DNA of 64,000 nt from Streptomyces sp. 2114.4 (GTDB lineage: Bacteria; Actinomycetota; Actinomycetes; Streptomycetales; Streptomycetaceae). Each line of letters begins with the position of its first letter. The stretch's first letter is position 1. The notes under the pieces were generated by a model. The model made no database searches and was not told the origin of the DNA. It saw only the letters and a list, made by a program, of their open reading frames with translations. The DNA is taken from contig NZ_FYEY01000001.1 of NCBI RefSeq assembly GCF_900187385.1, positions 248,001-312,000 of the forward strand, written 5' to 3'. The position numbers were made by a program, and so were the translations under genes. Positions 48,542 to 58,218 of this stretch are shown here, in pieces.

Positions 48542-49750
48542 ATGAACGAACGTGTCATCACCCCGCGCAGCCGCGGATTCCTCTTCCTCGACTCCCATCC
48601 GGCCGGCTGCGAGCGCCTGGTACAGGAGATGTGGCAGGCCGCGCCCTCGCCCGTCCATGTCCCGGATGGCGCCCCGGTGGCGCTCGTCGTCGGCTCCTCG
48701 GCCGGGTACGGGCTGGCCGCGACGATCGCCGGCCTCGCCCGGACGGGGATCCGCGGCATCGGCGTCTGCTTCGAGAAGGCCCCCACCGAGCGCCGCACCG
48801 CCACGGCCGGCTGGTACCGCACCGCCGCCATCGCTGAACTCGCCCGACGGCACGGCCAGGAGATGGTCTTCCTCAACGGCGACGCGTTCTCCGACGAGAT
48901 GAAGGAGCAGGTCGCCGATCTCCTCCGACAGCGATTCGGCCGACTGGACCACCTGATCTACTCGGTTGCCGCGCCCCGGCGCACCGATCCGGAGACCGGT
49001 GCCACCTACGCCTCGGTCCTCAAGCCCATCGGGGAGCCGTACCGCACCAAGACCCTCGTCTTCGACGGTGACGGAACTCCGGAGGTCAAGGAGGTGGAGA
49101 CCCCGCCGGCCGAGGCCGACGACATCGAGCAGACCGTTGCGGTGATGGGTGGCGCGGACTGGGAACGGTGGGTCGGCCACCTCGCCGACCGCGGTCTGCT
49201 CGCCGACGGGTTCACCACGGCAGCCCTGTCGTACATCGGCTCCCCCCTGACGGACGGGATCTACCGGCAGGGCACCATCGGCGCCGCCAAATCCCACCTC
49301 GAAGCCACCGCCAGGGCGCTCGACGAACGTCTCGACAAGCTGGTCGGCGGCCGCGCGGTGACCTCCGTCAACGGCGCGGCGGTCACACAGTCCTCCACCG
49401 CCATCCCCGGCATCGCCCTCTACGTCGGCCTGCTGCGCGGCGCGCTCGGCGAGGCCATGGTGCCGCCGATTGCACAGCTGGCCGACCTGTGGGACCAACT
49501 GACCGGCGTCCGGCCGCTCGACACCGATGAGGACGGCAGGGTCCGTCTCGACGGCTGGGAACTCAACAGCGCGGTCCAGGCCGCCGTCACCGAAAGGTGG
49601 GAGTCGGCCACCACCGAGACCATCGCGCGCCTCGCCGATCTCGACTGGTTCCACGCCGAGGTCCAGCGCCTTTACGGTTTCGCGGTACCGGGCATCGACT
49701 ACACGGCCCCGACCACGGTTCAGGTTCCCTGGCCGGATGCCACTTCCTGA
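48542..49750 (+). CDS. fabV: Trans-2-enoyl-ACP/CoA reductase, FabV type
   Basis: A 402-aa enoyl reductase of the FabV branch, which differs from the usual actinomycete FabI/InhA type. It has the family layout: VALVVGSSAGYGLAATIAGLARTG (NADH site), the active-site Tyr-x8-Lys in IYRQGTIGAAK, and the LDLxHLIYSVAAPRR and GGADWERWV stretches. FabV enzymes reduce the last double bond of fatty acid synthesis and are naturally tolerant of triclosan; one is a self-resistance gene in an antibiotic cluster (established for kalimantacin). The start has AAGGGCG upstream. Whether this copy is a housekeeping or resistance enzyme cannot be told. Confidence 0.92.
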   Translation: MNERVITPRSRGFLFLDSHPAGCERLVQEMWQAAPSPVHVPDGAPVALVVGSSAGYGLAATIAGLARTGIRGIGVCFEKAPTERRTATAGWYRTAAIAELARRHGQEMVFLNGDAFSDEMKEQVADLLRQRFGRLDHLIYSVAAPRRTDPETGATYASVLKPIGEPYRTKTLVFDGDGTPEVKEVETPPAEADDIEQTVAVMGGADWERWVGHLADRGLLADGFTTAALSYIGSPLTDGIYRQGTIGAAKSHLEATARALDERLDKLVGGRAVTSVNGAAVTQSSTAIPGIALYVGLLRGALGEAMVPPIAQLADLWDQLTGVRPLDTDEDGRVRLDGWELNSAVQAAVTERWESATTETIARLADLDWFHAEVQRLYGFAVPGIDYTAPTTVQVPWPDATS

Positions 49751-50187
49751 CTGATCCCGGGTAACCACCGAGAGCGCCGAGACTGCCGATACCGTCGAAG
49801 CCGTCGAAGCCACCGACGCCTCCGACTCCACCGGCCGGAATTCTTGTGTGGTGGGCCTGCCGCTGTGGCCGCTCCCCGCCCTTTCCGGCATGAGCTGACG
49901 AGAGCTGACGGGAACTTACATGAGCTGAGGGGAAAGGCGCTTCGCCGGTGGAGGACGAGAGGGTGCGCGCTGCGCGTGCAAATCCCGCTGCGGCAAGGGC
50001 ACTTTCCTCTGCCGGCAGCCGGAGCGGGAGCACGGGCAAAGCGAGACGATTACCGGCTTGCGCGGGGTGTTACCGCTTGTCCGGCATGGTTTCCGCTTGC
50101 GCGGCGCATTCGATTCCCGCGTCAGGAAATCCGGGCGGCGGACCACTTTGCGCGCAGGCCGTGGCTCATCGGCCACGGCCTGGCCGG
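49751..50187. other. Convergent intergenic region with hairpin
   Basis: This 437-base gap separates FabV and the ATP-binding protein, whose 3' ends face it. Near its right edge AGGCCGTGGC (50156-50165) pairs perfectly with GCCACGGCCT (50172-50181) with a six-base loop, a terminator for the minus-strand gene ending at 50188. Near its left edge are short CCGA-type repeats. No gene is supported. Confidence 0.6.
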
Positions 50188-50625
50188 TCACGATGCGGCG
50201 GGCCCCTGAAGGGGAATGACCGCGGTCACGGTTTTACCGGCCGGCTCTTTCCTGATCTCTACGGCGCTCGCGATGCGGCAGACCATTGACCATCCAAAAC
50301 CGCCGCCCTCACCGCTGACGTCCGGGGTACGGGGGCGAGGGAGCACCGGGCTGGCATCAACCACGTCGACCACCACCGATTCCGGGCCCGCCCGCAGCCG
50401 CAGCGTGCAGGTCTTACCGCCCGCGTGCCGTACCGCATTGGTCACCAGTTCGGAGACGACCAGGATCACCGCCTCCCTGGTCTCCTTTTCCGTGGCGGGC
50501 ACCATTTGCTCCAGGAAGCCGGCAGCGAGGTGGCGTGCGGGTCCGACGGCCTCGGACCGGCAGTCGAGTTGAAGCTCCAGCACCGGCGACGCCGTCATGG
50601 TGCGAGGAGCCTCGGCGGTGCTCAT
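50188..50625 (-). CDS. ATP-binding protein of the RsbW/serine-kinase-like HATPase type
   Basis: A 145-aa protein with the GHKL ATPase N box VILVVSELVTNAVRHAGGKTCTL, the G1-like region VVDVVDASPVLP and the G2 GEGGGFGWSMVCRIASAVEIRKEPAGKTVTAVI. This matches the small Streptomyces HATPase_c_2 proteins related to anti-sigma factor kinases. Start ATG 50625 follows GAGGTGAGC. Its partner anti-sigma antagonist is not next to it. Target sigma factor unknown. Confidence 0.85.
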   Translation of the reverse strand: MSTAEAPRTMTASPVLELQLDCRSEAVGPARHLAAGFLEQMVPATEKETREAVILVVSELVTNAVRHAGGKTCTLRLRAGPESVVVDVVDASPVLPRPRTPDVSGEGGGFGWSMVCRIASAVEIRKEPAGKTVTAVIPLQGPAAS

Positions 50626-51026
50626 GATAAAGCTCACCTCAATCGCGTCGTCTTGCCTTCAGGCCGGAAAGAGTTCCCTCTTCCCCGGCTGCCAACCACA
50701 ATTTTCCGAGGTCGGACGAAATGGTTTGTTCGCCCTGACGGCGAAAAGCCGGCCCCGCACCCGTACCGAGCGGACAAGGAAAAGCGGAGCGGTGTGGAAC
50801 ACCTCACGCCACCCCGGCGACTGGACGGCCGGGAGGGGCACCGCCATGGCCATGAGGCCTACCGCACACCGCCGGCGCCGAAATGATCAGCGCGAGAAGC
50901 GGCACCGGCGAAAGCGGAACCACCGTCATCATCCTCCGGACAGTCGCGTGCCCGTATCTGCCGCAAACAATCGGACATTACCCTTGTTTGCTTCACCGGC
51001 CGACGGGTAAGGGCCGCTCTCTGTTG
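50626..51026. other. 401-base intergenic region
   Basis: It lies between the start of the ATP-binding protein and the end of the CPBP gene, both on the minus strand. It holds the promoter of the former. No coding sequence with family resemblance or codon bias; nothing else stands out. Confidence 0.5.
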
Positions 51027-52046
51027 TCATTCGGCGCCGGAGGGCGGCCGCTCCCGTCCGGCCGGGACGAGCAGCGGGCCGGCACCGACCCAGTTGCCCA
51101 CACTGTGCGTGGTCGCCGCGGACGGGTGCCCGGGCCGAGGCGTCCGCGCCCTCATCCGGGACGCCACCAGCCTTGCCCCGACGAAGACCGTCGTCGTGGC
51201 CGCCAGATACCCCAGTTCCAGCACCGCGGCATGGGCCGGAGCGACCCTCGCGGACCAGCCCGCGCCACGCTGTACACCCTCGAACACCACACGGTTGACG
51301 CTCAGGAAGGCCACATGGGTGCCGATCGCCGCCCACAGCGGCGCGGGCCCCGGCGCCGTCCGGGCAGCCACCAGCGTGAGCCCGAAGACCGAGAGCAACA
51401 CCAGGTAGGCGATCGGATCCTGCCCCTCGGGGGTGAGACCCACCGGCTCGGGCACCACGCCCACCAAGCGGGAGACCCCGGCCTGCACCACGGTGGATGC
51501 CGCCGGTACCAGCAGGAAGACCGCTGTCACCCCCAGGGCGGAGACCACGCCGCCGAGCCGGTCGCGCAACGCGGCCCAGGCATAGCCGCGCAACGTCGCC
51601 TCCTCGGGCAGCGCCTCCAGCAGCACGGCCACCAGGGCATTGCTCACCAGGAACGAGGCGAGGGCCGCCGGGTCCAGGCCGGACCAGCGGACCCACCCGA
51701 GCGCGGTACCGGCCCCGAGCACGGCGGCGGCACACGAGACGGTGACGGCCAGGCCGCGGAGGAAGCCGAGCGGTGCCAAGGAAAGGGGCCCGAGCCCCAG
51801 CGGACGGCGCCTCGCCGGCCGGGCGGCCCGCAACCCCATGACGGTGGGGACGGCCAGCGCACTCACCAGCGCGGCAGGCAGCAGCTGCCGCACGAAACCG
51901 TCCACGCCGAGCGCCCGGGCGAACGCCTCCCCCAGCGCATTCCCCGCTCCCAGTGCGCACGCCATCACCGCGCCACCGAGGAGCGCTCTGCCCCAGGCCC
52001 GCCCCGCGGAGCCCCGAGCCGGCGTCGTGCCGTAGGTCGTAGCCAT
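51027..52046 (-). CDS. CPBP family intramembrane metalloprotease
   Basis: A 339-aa membrane protein with about eight hydrophobic segments. The CPBP active-site motif is LPEEATLRGYAW (EExxxR), with a later His in AIGTHVAFLSVNRVVF that fits the third conserved motif. Family members process lipoproteins, antimicrobial peptides or regulators in the membrane, and some give self-protection from bacteriocins. ATG 52046 after GGGAGAG. Its promoter region contains a 7-bp-arm palindrome at 52088-52105. Confidence 0.82.
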   Translation of the reverse strand: MATTYGTTPARGSAGRAWGRALLGGAVMACALGAGNALGEAFARALGVDGFVRQLLPAALVSALAVPTVMGLRAARPARRRPLGLGPLSLAPLGFLRGLAVTVSCAAAVLGAGTALGWVRWSGLDPAALASFLVSNALVAVLLEALPEEATLRGYAWAALRDRLGGVVSALGVTAVFLLVPAASTVVQAGVSRLVGVVPEPVGLTPEGQDPIAYLVLLSVFGLTLVAARTAPGPAPLWAAIGTHVAFLSVNRVVFEGVQRGAGWSARVAPAHAAVLELGYLAATTTVFVGARLVASRMRARTPRPGHPSAATTHSVGNWVGAGPLLVPAGRERPPSGAE

Positions 52047-52449
52047 CGGCTCTCCCTTCGCGTTCGGCGAGAGGGGCGTCCGGTGACATCCAGATACGTC
52101 TGGATACGACCTGGTGTGTGCGCCGGACTCGTCCCTGCGCATCGGACCGGGCAGGTGGTGGGGTTCGTCACCCCGGCACCGGACACCGGGTGGGCACCGG
52201 ACCGCCGCACCCCGCAAGCTCTTCGAGAGCTACGTGTGCCCGCGGCACCCCGCATGAAGCCGTCCACCGGCGGGCCCGACACGAACGGCGCCCCAAACCC
52301 TCCTGCGGCATGACCTACCGCCGCCTGGGACTACACCCCTCGACCCAGCAGTCGTACACGAAGGGCAGAGCGGCGGGCCGATGACGGCGCGAAGGAGAGC
52401 GCCGGGGGCAGCCACGGCCGACTACTGCCCGGCGGGTGCCGTACCCGCC
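52047..52449. promoter_or_regulatory. Promoter region with inverted repeat ATCCAGA/TCTGGAT
   Basis: ATCCAGA (52088-52094), TACG, TCTGGAT (52099-52105) is an 18-bp palindrome 42 bases upstream of the CPBP start, a likely operator. The rest of this 403-base gap has no supported gene. Confidence 0.5.
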
Positions 52450-53829
52450 TTAACCCGCCTTACGCGCACTCACAAAGATCCTCATAGGGGCATAGACCAC
52501 CACAGACACGATGAAGGCGACGTAGTACGCGAGATCGGCACCATGCAGTGCGGCCGCGACCGGGCCGACGAACAGGGTCGTGTCCATGAAGGGCACGGCC
52601 GCGGCGAACGCCACGACAAAAGCAAGGCACGCGGGCCACCACGGCTGGGGACGGGCGAACTCGGCCTCCACATCGATCGGCGCGCCGCGACGGGCCTTGG
52701 CGCGCAGCCGCGCGTCGACGAGCACAATGCCCACGAAACCAGGGATCCAATAGCCCACGAACAGCAGCAGGTTCTGGAAGCGCACCGCGGTGTCCGCGGC
52801 GTGCATCCACAGCACCAGCAGAAAACCGAGTACGGCCGCTGCCGCTGCGGCGAGCGGCCGGGGTATCCGTATACCGGCCGTCTGGAGCGCCAGGGAACCG
52901 CTGTAGTCGTTCATGGCGTTGCTGCACACCGCCGCGGCCGCAATGGCCAGCAGGCCGAAGGCGCCGAGGACCCCGCCGCCGAGCAGCCCGTGCACCCCGG
53001 CGGCGGTCTGATCGGTGAACAGCTTGGCTCCCCAGAGCCCCAGCGCCTGCACCCAGGCGAACGAGAGCACCATGCCGAGCACGGAGTACCAGAACATCCT
53101 GGGCCGGGAGGTCGCACGGGGCAGGTAACGGCTGAAGTCCGACGCGTACGGGGCCCACGAGATGGCCAGGCTCAGCGCGACGGTGCTGGTCAGGACAAAG
53201 GCACCCAGGCGATCGGCGCCGTGTGCGGAGCTCGATACGGGAAGCGGCACCCCGGACAGCAGCTTGACGCTCAGGACCAGGAACGCGGCGCCCAGCACGA
53301 AGGTCATCACCGTTTGGAGCTGGTGGAGCGCCTCGTAGCCAAAGACGCCGACGGCTCCCTGGAGCAGCAGGACCACCAGCGCGCCCAGCCAGAACGGCCA
53401 ACCGAGCAGTTGGGCCAGCGCTTCACCACCGAAGAGGCCGATCAGCGCATCCCAGGCGACGGAGGAGAGCCACTGCATGATGCCGGGCAGCGCCACACCA
53501 CGGCCGAAGGCCAGCCGCGACAGCGGCAGCTGACCGGTCCCGGTCTGGCTGCCCCAGGTGCCGAGGTAGGCGGCGGGCACCGCACCGACGATCGTGCCGA
53601 GCACCATGGCCGTGAGGGCCGTCCAGAAGTCCAGCCCCAGGGAGATGCCCACGGTGCCGGAGAACACTCCGGTCATGGTGAGGTTGGGGGCGAACCACAC
53701 GGTGAAAAGGCGGGCAGATTTTCCGTAGCGGTTGTTTTCGGGCACCGGCTCGATGCCGTGCCGCTCGACCGCCAGGTCACCGGTCCGGGCAGGCATCCGC
53801 CCTCGGAAGGCGGATTCTTCGATGGTCAT
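52450..53829 (-). CDS. NCS1 purine/cytosine (CodB-like) permease
   Basis: A 459-aa transporter with about 12 helices. Family signatures are APNLTMTGVFSGTVGISLG in helix 1, SLAISWAPYASDFSRYLPRAT and SNAMNDYSGSLALQTAGI in helix 8. The hydrophilic N-terminus (1-38) is typical of NCS1 transporters. Unlike the permease at 12354 it lacks a zinc-finger tail. Substrate cannot be assigned. It is on its own, with the decayed gene downstream. Confidence 0.88.
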   Translation of the reverse strand: MTIEESAFRGRMPARTGDLAVERHGIEPVPENNRYGKSARLFTVWFAPNLTMTGVFSGTVGISLGLDFWTALTAMVLGTIVGAVPAAYLGTWGSQTGTGQLPLSRLAFGRGVALPGIMQWLSSVAWDALIGLFGGEALAQLLGWPFWLGALVVLLLQGAVGVFGYEALHQLQTVMTFVLGAAFLVLSVKLLSGVPLPVSSSAHGADRLGAFVLTSTVALSLAISWAPYASDFSRYLPRATSRPRMFWYSVLGMVLSFAWVQALGLWGAKLFTDQTAAGVHGLLGGGVLGAFGLLAIAAAAVCSNAMNDYSGSLALQTAGIRIPRPLAAAAAAVLGFLLVLWMHAADTAVRFQNLLLFVGYWIPGFVGIVLVDARLRAKARRGAPIDVEAEFARPQPWWPACLAFVVAFAAAVPFMDTTLFVGPVAAALHGADLAYYVAFIVSVVVYAPMRIFVSARKAG

Positions 53830-54045
53830 GACTCTCCAGGCTCAACAGATGCGCCGCCCTACGGTAGGCCGGGCGGCCGGCCCGCCCGTCACGGCCCCCT
53901 GGGCACGATGCCGCCGGCCGGTGCCGAACGGAGGCTTGCACCGTCCCAGGGGGCGCTTGGTGATCATGGTGGCCTGAGGGAACTGCGGAGTCTGAGCGAC
54001 CCGAGCGACCCGAGCGACCCGAGGATCAGGAATTACGGTCAGGAC

Positions 54046-54875
54046 TCAGGGAAAGGACAAGCAGTAGCTGCCCAGGCCCCACCCTTCGTGCGTGGTCACC
54101 CCGTCGGCGATCTTGTACGCGGCGTACCCCTTGGTGCTGCCGTTCTGCACCGCGGCCTGGTTGGGCGCGTCGTACGCCTTCTCGTTCTGGAAGAAGACCG
54201 TGCGTCCCCGCTCGCCGCGCCACTCCACGTCGTACTTGTTGAAGTGCGCCGATGCGGATGAAGACGTCCTGCATCGTGGTCGGATTGACGGTGTGGCTTG
54301 CGGAGGCGCCCTCGGGGCCGATCTCCAGCAGCGTGGCGGAGTTGACCGGGCCGGCGTCGATCAGGAATCCGGCGAGCCGCACACCGTCGACGTCGGCGAC
54401 CTTCAAGGCCGTGACGCCGTTGTCCGGAACGAGGGTCGCATACCCGAGCCCCAGGACCACGGTGTTCGCACGCTGGACCTCGACCGGCCGGTCGAGGTGA
54501 TAAATCCCGGGCGTGAGCAGCAGGTTGAGGCCCTGACCCAGCGCGGCGTTGAGGGTCGCCGCGTCGACACCGGGCTTGGCCACGTAGAACTGTCCGAGCG
54601 GCAGGGACTGGCCTCGTGGTGTGCCGTTTCCCCAGGTGGTGCCGCGGGCGTTGGTGCGCTTCTCGGGCAGGAAGACGCGGTAGCCGGCCCCGTCGAGGTA
54701 GAGGAACGGCTTTTCGCGAGAGACCGGGGTGGTGTCGAGAGTGGTGTACGGGGGTTCGGGAAAACTCTGCGCGGGGGCTCCCTCGACCCCTGAGAACACC
54801 ATGTTCCACACGGCGTTGTTCCAGCCGCCCACGGAACTGTCGCGGAAAGGTGCGTCAAGACTTCTGTCGGGAATC
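54046..54875 (-). pseudogene. Decayed gene for a secreted beta-helix (adenylyl-cyclase-annotated) protein
   Basis: Two frames joined near 54250 encode pieces of a large Streptomyces secreted protein. The first, 54875 to about 54250, carries SSVGGWNNAVWNMVFSGVEG, RGTTWGNGTPRG, the beta-helix part LLLTPGIYHLDRPVEV and LAGFLIDAGPVNSATLLEIGPEG. The second, about 54250 to 54046, carries VEWRGERG, NEKAYDAPNQAA and GSTKGYAAYKIADG. The joint (GRIG to HFNKYDVEW) shifts frame and seems to have lost perhaps 75 residues. The N-terminus and C-terminus are also missing and no start codon remains. Intact relatives run to about 600 residues. The 9-base CGAGCGACC repeats at 53992-54022 lie beside it. Confidence 0.75.
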
Positions 54876-55025
54876 CGGGGAATCGGACCTGATCATTCAT
54901 CAAAGCGCTGCTGTTCCAGGCGTGTTGCTGCCGCACAGCCCCCTCGTCAGCCCGGACGTGAGCCGCCGCTCCAGGTCCTGAACCCACGTCCCAGGCCTAC
55001 GCCTCCCGCGGGGCTCTGCGGTGCG

Positions 55026-56861
55026 TCAGCCCAGCGCCCGGTCAAGGTTGAATGCCGCGCTGATGAGGCCGAGATGGGTGAAGGCCTGCGGGAAGTTGCC
55101 GATCTGTTCGCCGGTGTGGCCGATCTCTTCGGCGTACAGCCCGAGGTGATTGGCGTAGGTGAGCATCTTCTCGAAGGCGAGCCGGGCCTCGTCCACCCGG
55201 CCGGCGCGGGACAGCGCCTCGACGTACCAGAACGAGCAGATCGAGAAGGTGCCCTCCTGGCCGCGCAGCCCGTCGGGGCTGCGGCGGGGGTCATAGCGGT
55301 AGACCAGGGAGTCGGACACCAGCTCCTCGCCCAGCGCATCCAGAGTGGAGAGCCACTTCGGGTCGGTGGGAGAGATGAACTTGGCCAGCGGCATCATCAG
55401 GACGGAAGCGTCAAGCACTTCGTCGCCCTCGTGCTGGACGAACGCGTTGCGCCTGCTGGACCAGCCAGAATCCATGATCCGCTGGTAGATCGCGTCGCGG
55501 GCATGCGCCCAGCGCGGCATATCCGCCGGCAGACCCCGGTGGGTGGCGATGCGTATCGCGCGCTCGATGGCCACCCAGCACATCAGCTGTGAGTACAGAA
55601 AGCGCTGGGATTTGCTGCGCGTCTCCCAAATGCCTTCGTCCGGCTGGTCCCAGTGCTCACAGACCCAGTTGACCAGGGTGCCGACGGTGGCCCAGTGCCC
55701 GCTGTGCAGCGGCTCCCCCCATTTGTCGTAGAGGTAGAGCGAGTCGATGAGGGCCCCGTAGATGTCCAGTTGGAGCTGGTGGACGGCCTCGTTGCCGATC
55801 CGGACGGGCGAGGAGCCCAGGTGTCCTTCCCAGTGCAGGAGTTCTTCCTCGGGAAGCTCGCTGCGGCCGTCGATGCCGTACATGATCTGCAGCGGGCCGT
55901 CGGCACCGTCGTTGAGGACGAGGTTCTCGGACAGGAAGTGCACAAAGGCCTTGGCCTCGTCGGTGAAGCCCAGTCTCAGCAGTGCGTAGATGCAGAACGC
56001 GGCGTCCCTCACCCATGCATAGCGGTAGTCCCAATTGCGCTCGCCGCCGATCTGTTCGGGCAGGCTGGTGGTGGGGGCGGCCACGATGGCGCCGGTCGGG
56101 GCATATGTGAGGAGCTTGAGGGTGAGCGCGGAGCGGTGCACCATCTCCCGCCAGCGCCCTCGGTAGCGGGAGTGCGACAGCCAGGTGCGCCAATACCGCA
56201 CCGTGGCACCGAACAGGTCTTCCGCCTCCGTCAGCGGGCAGGCCCGCGGCTCCACCCCGCCGCCGATCCGGTCGAGTGCGAAGACTGCGGACTCCCCCTC
56301 GCCCAGCAGGAACGAGGACGTGGCGTCCGGGCCGTCGATCTCGACCGGAACGCTGGACGTCAGCGCCAGCGAGAGATCCGGGGAGTCGAACACGGTCTGG
56401 CCCTGCCGCATGCTCACGGTGTGCGTCGTGCGTCCGTAGTCGAAGCGGGGCGCCACCCGGGCGGTGAACGGCACGGCCCCGCGCACACAGAGCACCCGCC
56501 GGATCAGCCGGTGGCGGTCCGCTTCGTGGGAGTCGTCGACGATCGGCATGAAGTCCTGGACCTCGCCGACGCCGTGGTCCGCGAAGAACCGCGTGATCAG
56601 GATGTTGGTATCGGGGAAGTAGAACTGCTTCGTCCGGGCGGGAACGTCCGGGGCCAGCTCGAAGGCCCCGCCCCGGTCCGCGTCGAGGATCGCCGCGAAG
56701 ACACTGGGGGCGTCGAAGCGCGTGCAGCAATACCAGTCGATGGTGCCATTGGTGCCGACGAGTGCGGCCGTACGCATGTCCCCGATCAGACCGTGCTCGG
56801 CGATGGGGGTGTAGCGGAGTGCGTCCGCCTTGCTGGGGCGGAGGCTCACAGCGTCGGTCAT
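55026..56861 (-). CDS. Glycoside hydrolase family 15 (glucoamylase/trehalase-like)
   Basis: A 611-aa GH15 enzyme. It has the N-terminal beta-sandwich (IAEHGLIGDMRTAALVGTNGTIDWYCCTRFDAPSVFAAILD), then the (alpha/alpha)6 catalytic barrel with ERNWDYRYAWVRDAAFCIYALLRLGFTDEA (acid region), GIDGRSELPEEELLHWEGH and the late QEGTFSICSFWYVEALSRAG (base region). No signal peptide, so it is probably cytoplasmic; actinobacterial relatives act as trehalases or glucoamylases. Start ATG 56861. It is alone, next to the decayed gene. Confidence 0.88.
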   Translation of the reverse strand: MTDAVSLRPSKADALRYTPIAEHGLIGDMRTAALVGTNGTIDWYCCTRFDAPSVFAAILDADRGGAFELAPDVPARTKQFYFPDTNILITRFFADHGVGEVQDFMPIVDDSHEADRHRLIRRVLCVRGAVPFTARVAPRFDYGRTTHTVSMRQGQTVFDSPDLSLALTSSVPVEIDGPDATSSFLLGEGESAVFALDRIGGGVEPRACPLTEAEDLFGATVRYWRTWLSHSRYRGRWREMVHRSALTLKLLTYAPTGAIVAAPTTSLPEQIGGERNWDYRYAWVRDAAFCIYALLRLGFTDEAKAFVHFLSENLVLNDGADGPLQIMYGIDGRSELPEEELLHWEGHLGSSPVRIGNEAVHQLQLDIYGALIDSLYLYDKWGEPLHSGHWATVGTLVNWVCEHWDQPDEGIWETRSKSQRFLYSQLMCWVAIERAIRIATHRGLPADMPRWAHARDAIYQRIMDSGWSSRRNAFVQHEGDEVLDASVLMMPLAKFISPTDPKWLSTLDALGEELVSDSLVYRYDPRRSPDGLRGQEGTFSICSFWYVEALSRAGRVDEARLAFEKMLTYANHLGLYAEEIGHTGEQIGNFPQAFTHLGLISAAFNLDRALG

Positions 56862-57106
56862 CCGACCTCCCCGGACGGGGGCTGCAGGAGCAGTGGATTC
56901 AGGTTACCTCCGCGCCGTCGCGGGCGGCGAGCGAGCGGTGTGCGCCCGACACCCGCCCCCTGTCACTGTGCGTAATTCATACTCACGGAGGGAGTCGAGG
57001 AATTCCGGCCCGGCCTCTCGCGCTGCGCCCCTTGGCCGTAGGACGATGGCACGCTCGCTCGCGCCTGTCCCCTTCCGTACGCCATGCCCTGGGAAGGACC
57101 CGGATC

Positions 57107-58075
57107 ATGAGCAGACCGACTGCTGCACACGGCCGCCTCGCCCTCCTGCTCACCACCCTGCTCCTCGGAGTGTCGCTCGCCCTCGCGCCCGGGCCCCTCG
57201 CACACGCGGCGGGCGCGCCGGACGGCCCCGCTCACCCCGCCGCGTCGGCCGGCACCTACTGGACCGCGCAGCGGATGCGGGCCGCAAAGCCCGCCGTCGT
57301 CACCAGGAGTTCAAGGACGCCGCGCCCGGCAACGGACCCCCCTCCCCCGAGCCACCCGTTCGACGGCCTCCCCCAGGTGGGGACCTTCTTCTGGACGGAC
57401 GGCAGCAACACCGGCCGGTTCTGCGGCGGCACGGTCGTACGCAGCCCGCGTCGCAACCTCGTGGTCAGCGCCGGGCACTGTCTGCGCTCCCCCGACCCGA
57501 AGCGGCACCTTTCGTTCGTACCGCAGTACCACGACGGGCTCACCCCGCACGGGATCTACCCCGTCGACCGCAGCTACCTCGACCAGCGGTATTACGACCT
57601 CGGTACCGACGCGGGGGCCCGCTGGGACTACGCGGTCGTGCGGCTGGGGGCGAGGAGCGACGGGCAGGAGGTGGAGGACGTGACGGGCGGCTTCGACCTG
57701 CTCCCGTACCCCGGGTACGACCACCGGAAGGTACGGCTCATCGGCTACCCCGGCAACAGCGACACCAGCCATCCCAAGCCCCTGGACTGCACCTCCTCCA
57801 CACATCGCTACACCAGCACCGACCCGGCCGCCCCCGGGGACTTCCTGGAGATCGCCTGCGCGGGCTACATCGGCGGCACCTCCGGCGGGCCGTTCCTGGT
57901 ACGGGACTTCACCGGCTACGCCCTGATCGGCGTCATCGGCGGCTACCACACCGGCGGCGACTTCCCGGACGTCTCTTACAGCTCCTACTTCACGGCCGAC
58001 ACCCTGGCGCTCTATGCGCACGCGGTCCGCGGCGATATTCCTGCCGGACCGCGCCAGGATCGGTCGTCGAAGTGA
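57107..58075 (+). CDS. Secreted trypsin-like serine peptidase
   Basis: A 322-aa protease. A Sec leader (about 1-36) and a 50-residue pro region precede the S1 domain. The triad is clear: VVSAGHCLRS (His), AGARWDYAVVRLG (Asp) and YIGGTSGGPFLV (Ser). Cysteines in FCGGTVV, GHC, LDCTSS and IACAGY fit two disulfides. Related to the Streptomyces trypsin/V8-like secreted proteases. Start ATG 57107. Divergent from GH15 and followed by the potassium channel gene after 143 bases. Confidence 0.88.
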   Translation: MSRPTAAHGRLALLLTTLLLGVSLALAPGPLAHAAGAPDGPAHPAASAGTYWTAQRMRAAKPAVVTRSSRTPRPATDPPPPSHPFDGLPQVGTFFWTDGSNTGRFCGGTVVRSPRRNLVVSAGHCLRSPDPKRHLSFVPQYHDGLTPHGIYPVDRSYLDQRYYDLGTDAGARWDYAVVRLGARSDGQEVEDVTGGFDLLPYPGYDHRKVRLIGYPGNSDTSHPKPLDCTSSTHRYTSTDPAAPGDFLEIACAGYIGGTSGGPFLVRDFTGYALIGVIGGYHTGGDFPDVSYSSYFTADTLALYAHAVRGDIPAGPRQDRSSK

Positions 58076-58218
58076 CCGTGGACATCTCCGGGCATTTCCG
58101 CCGCCCCTGTTAATGTCAGCCCTGTTGTCAGCCTTGTGGTCAGGGTTAATGCCTGCGTGAGGTCAGCGAGGGCTGACGGCTGGTTTCCCACCGGACCCGC
58201 AGTGGAAGGTGACACCCG

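Noticed and set aside
50883..52313. A 476-codon plus-strand frame
   Set aside because: Antisense to the CPBP gene, composed of Arg/Pro/Gly-rich sequence without domain resemblance.
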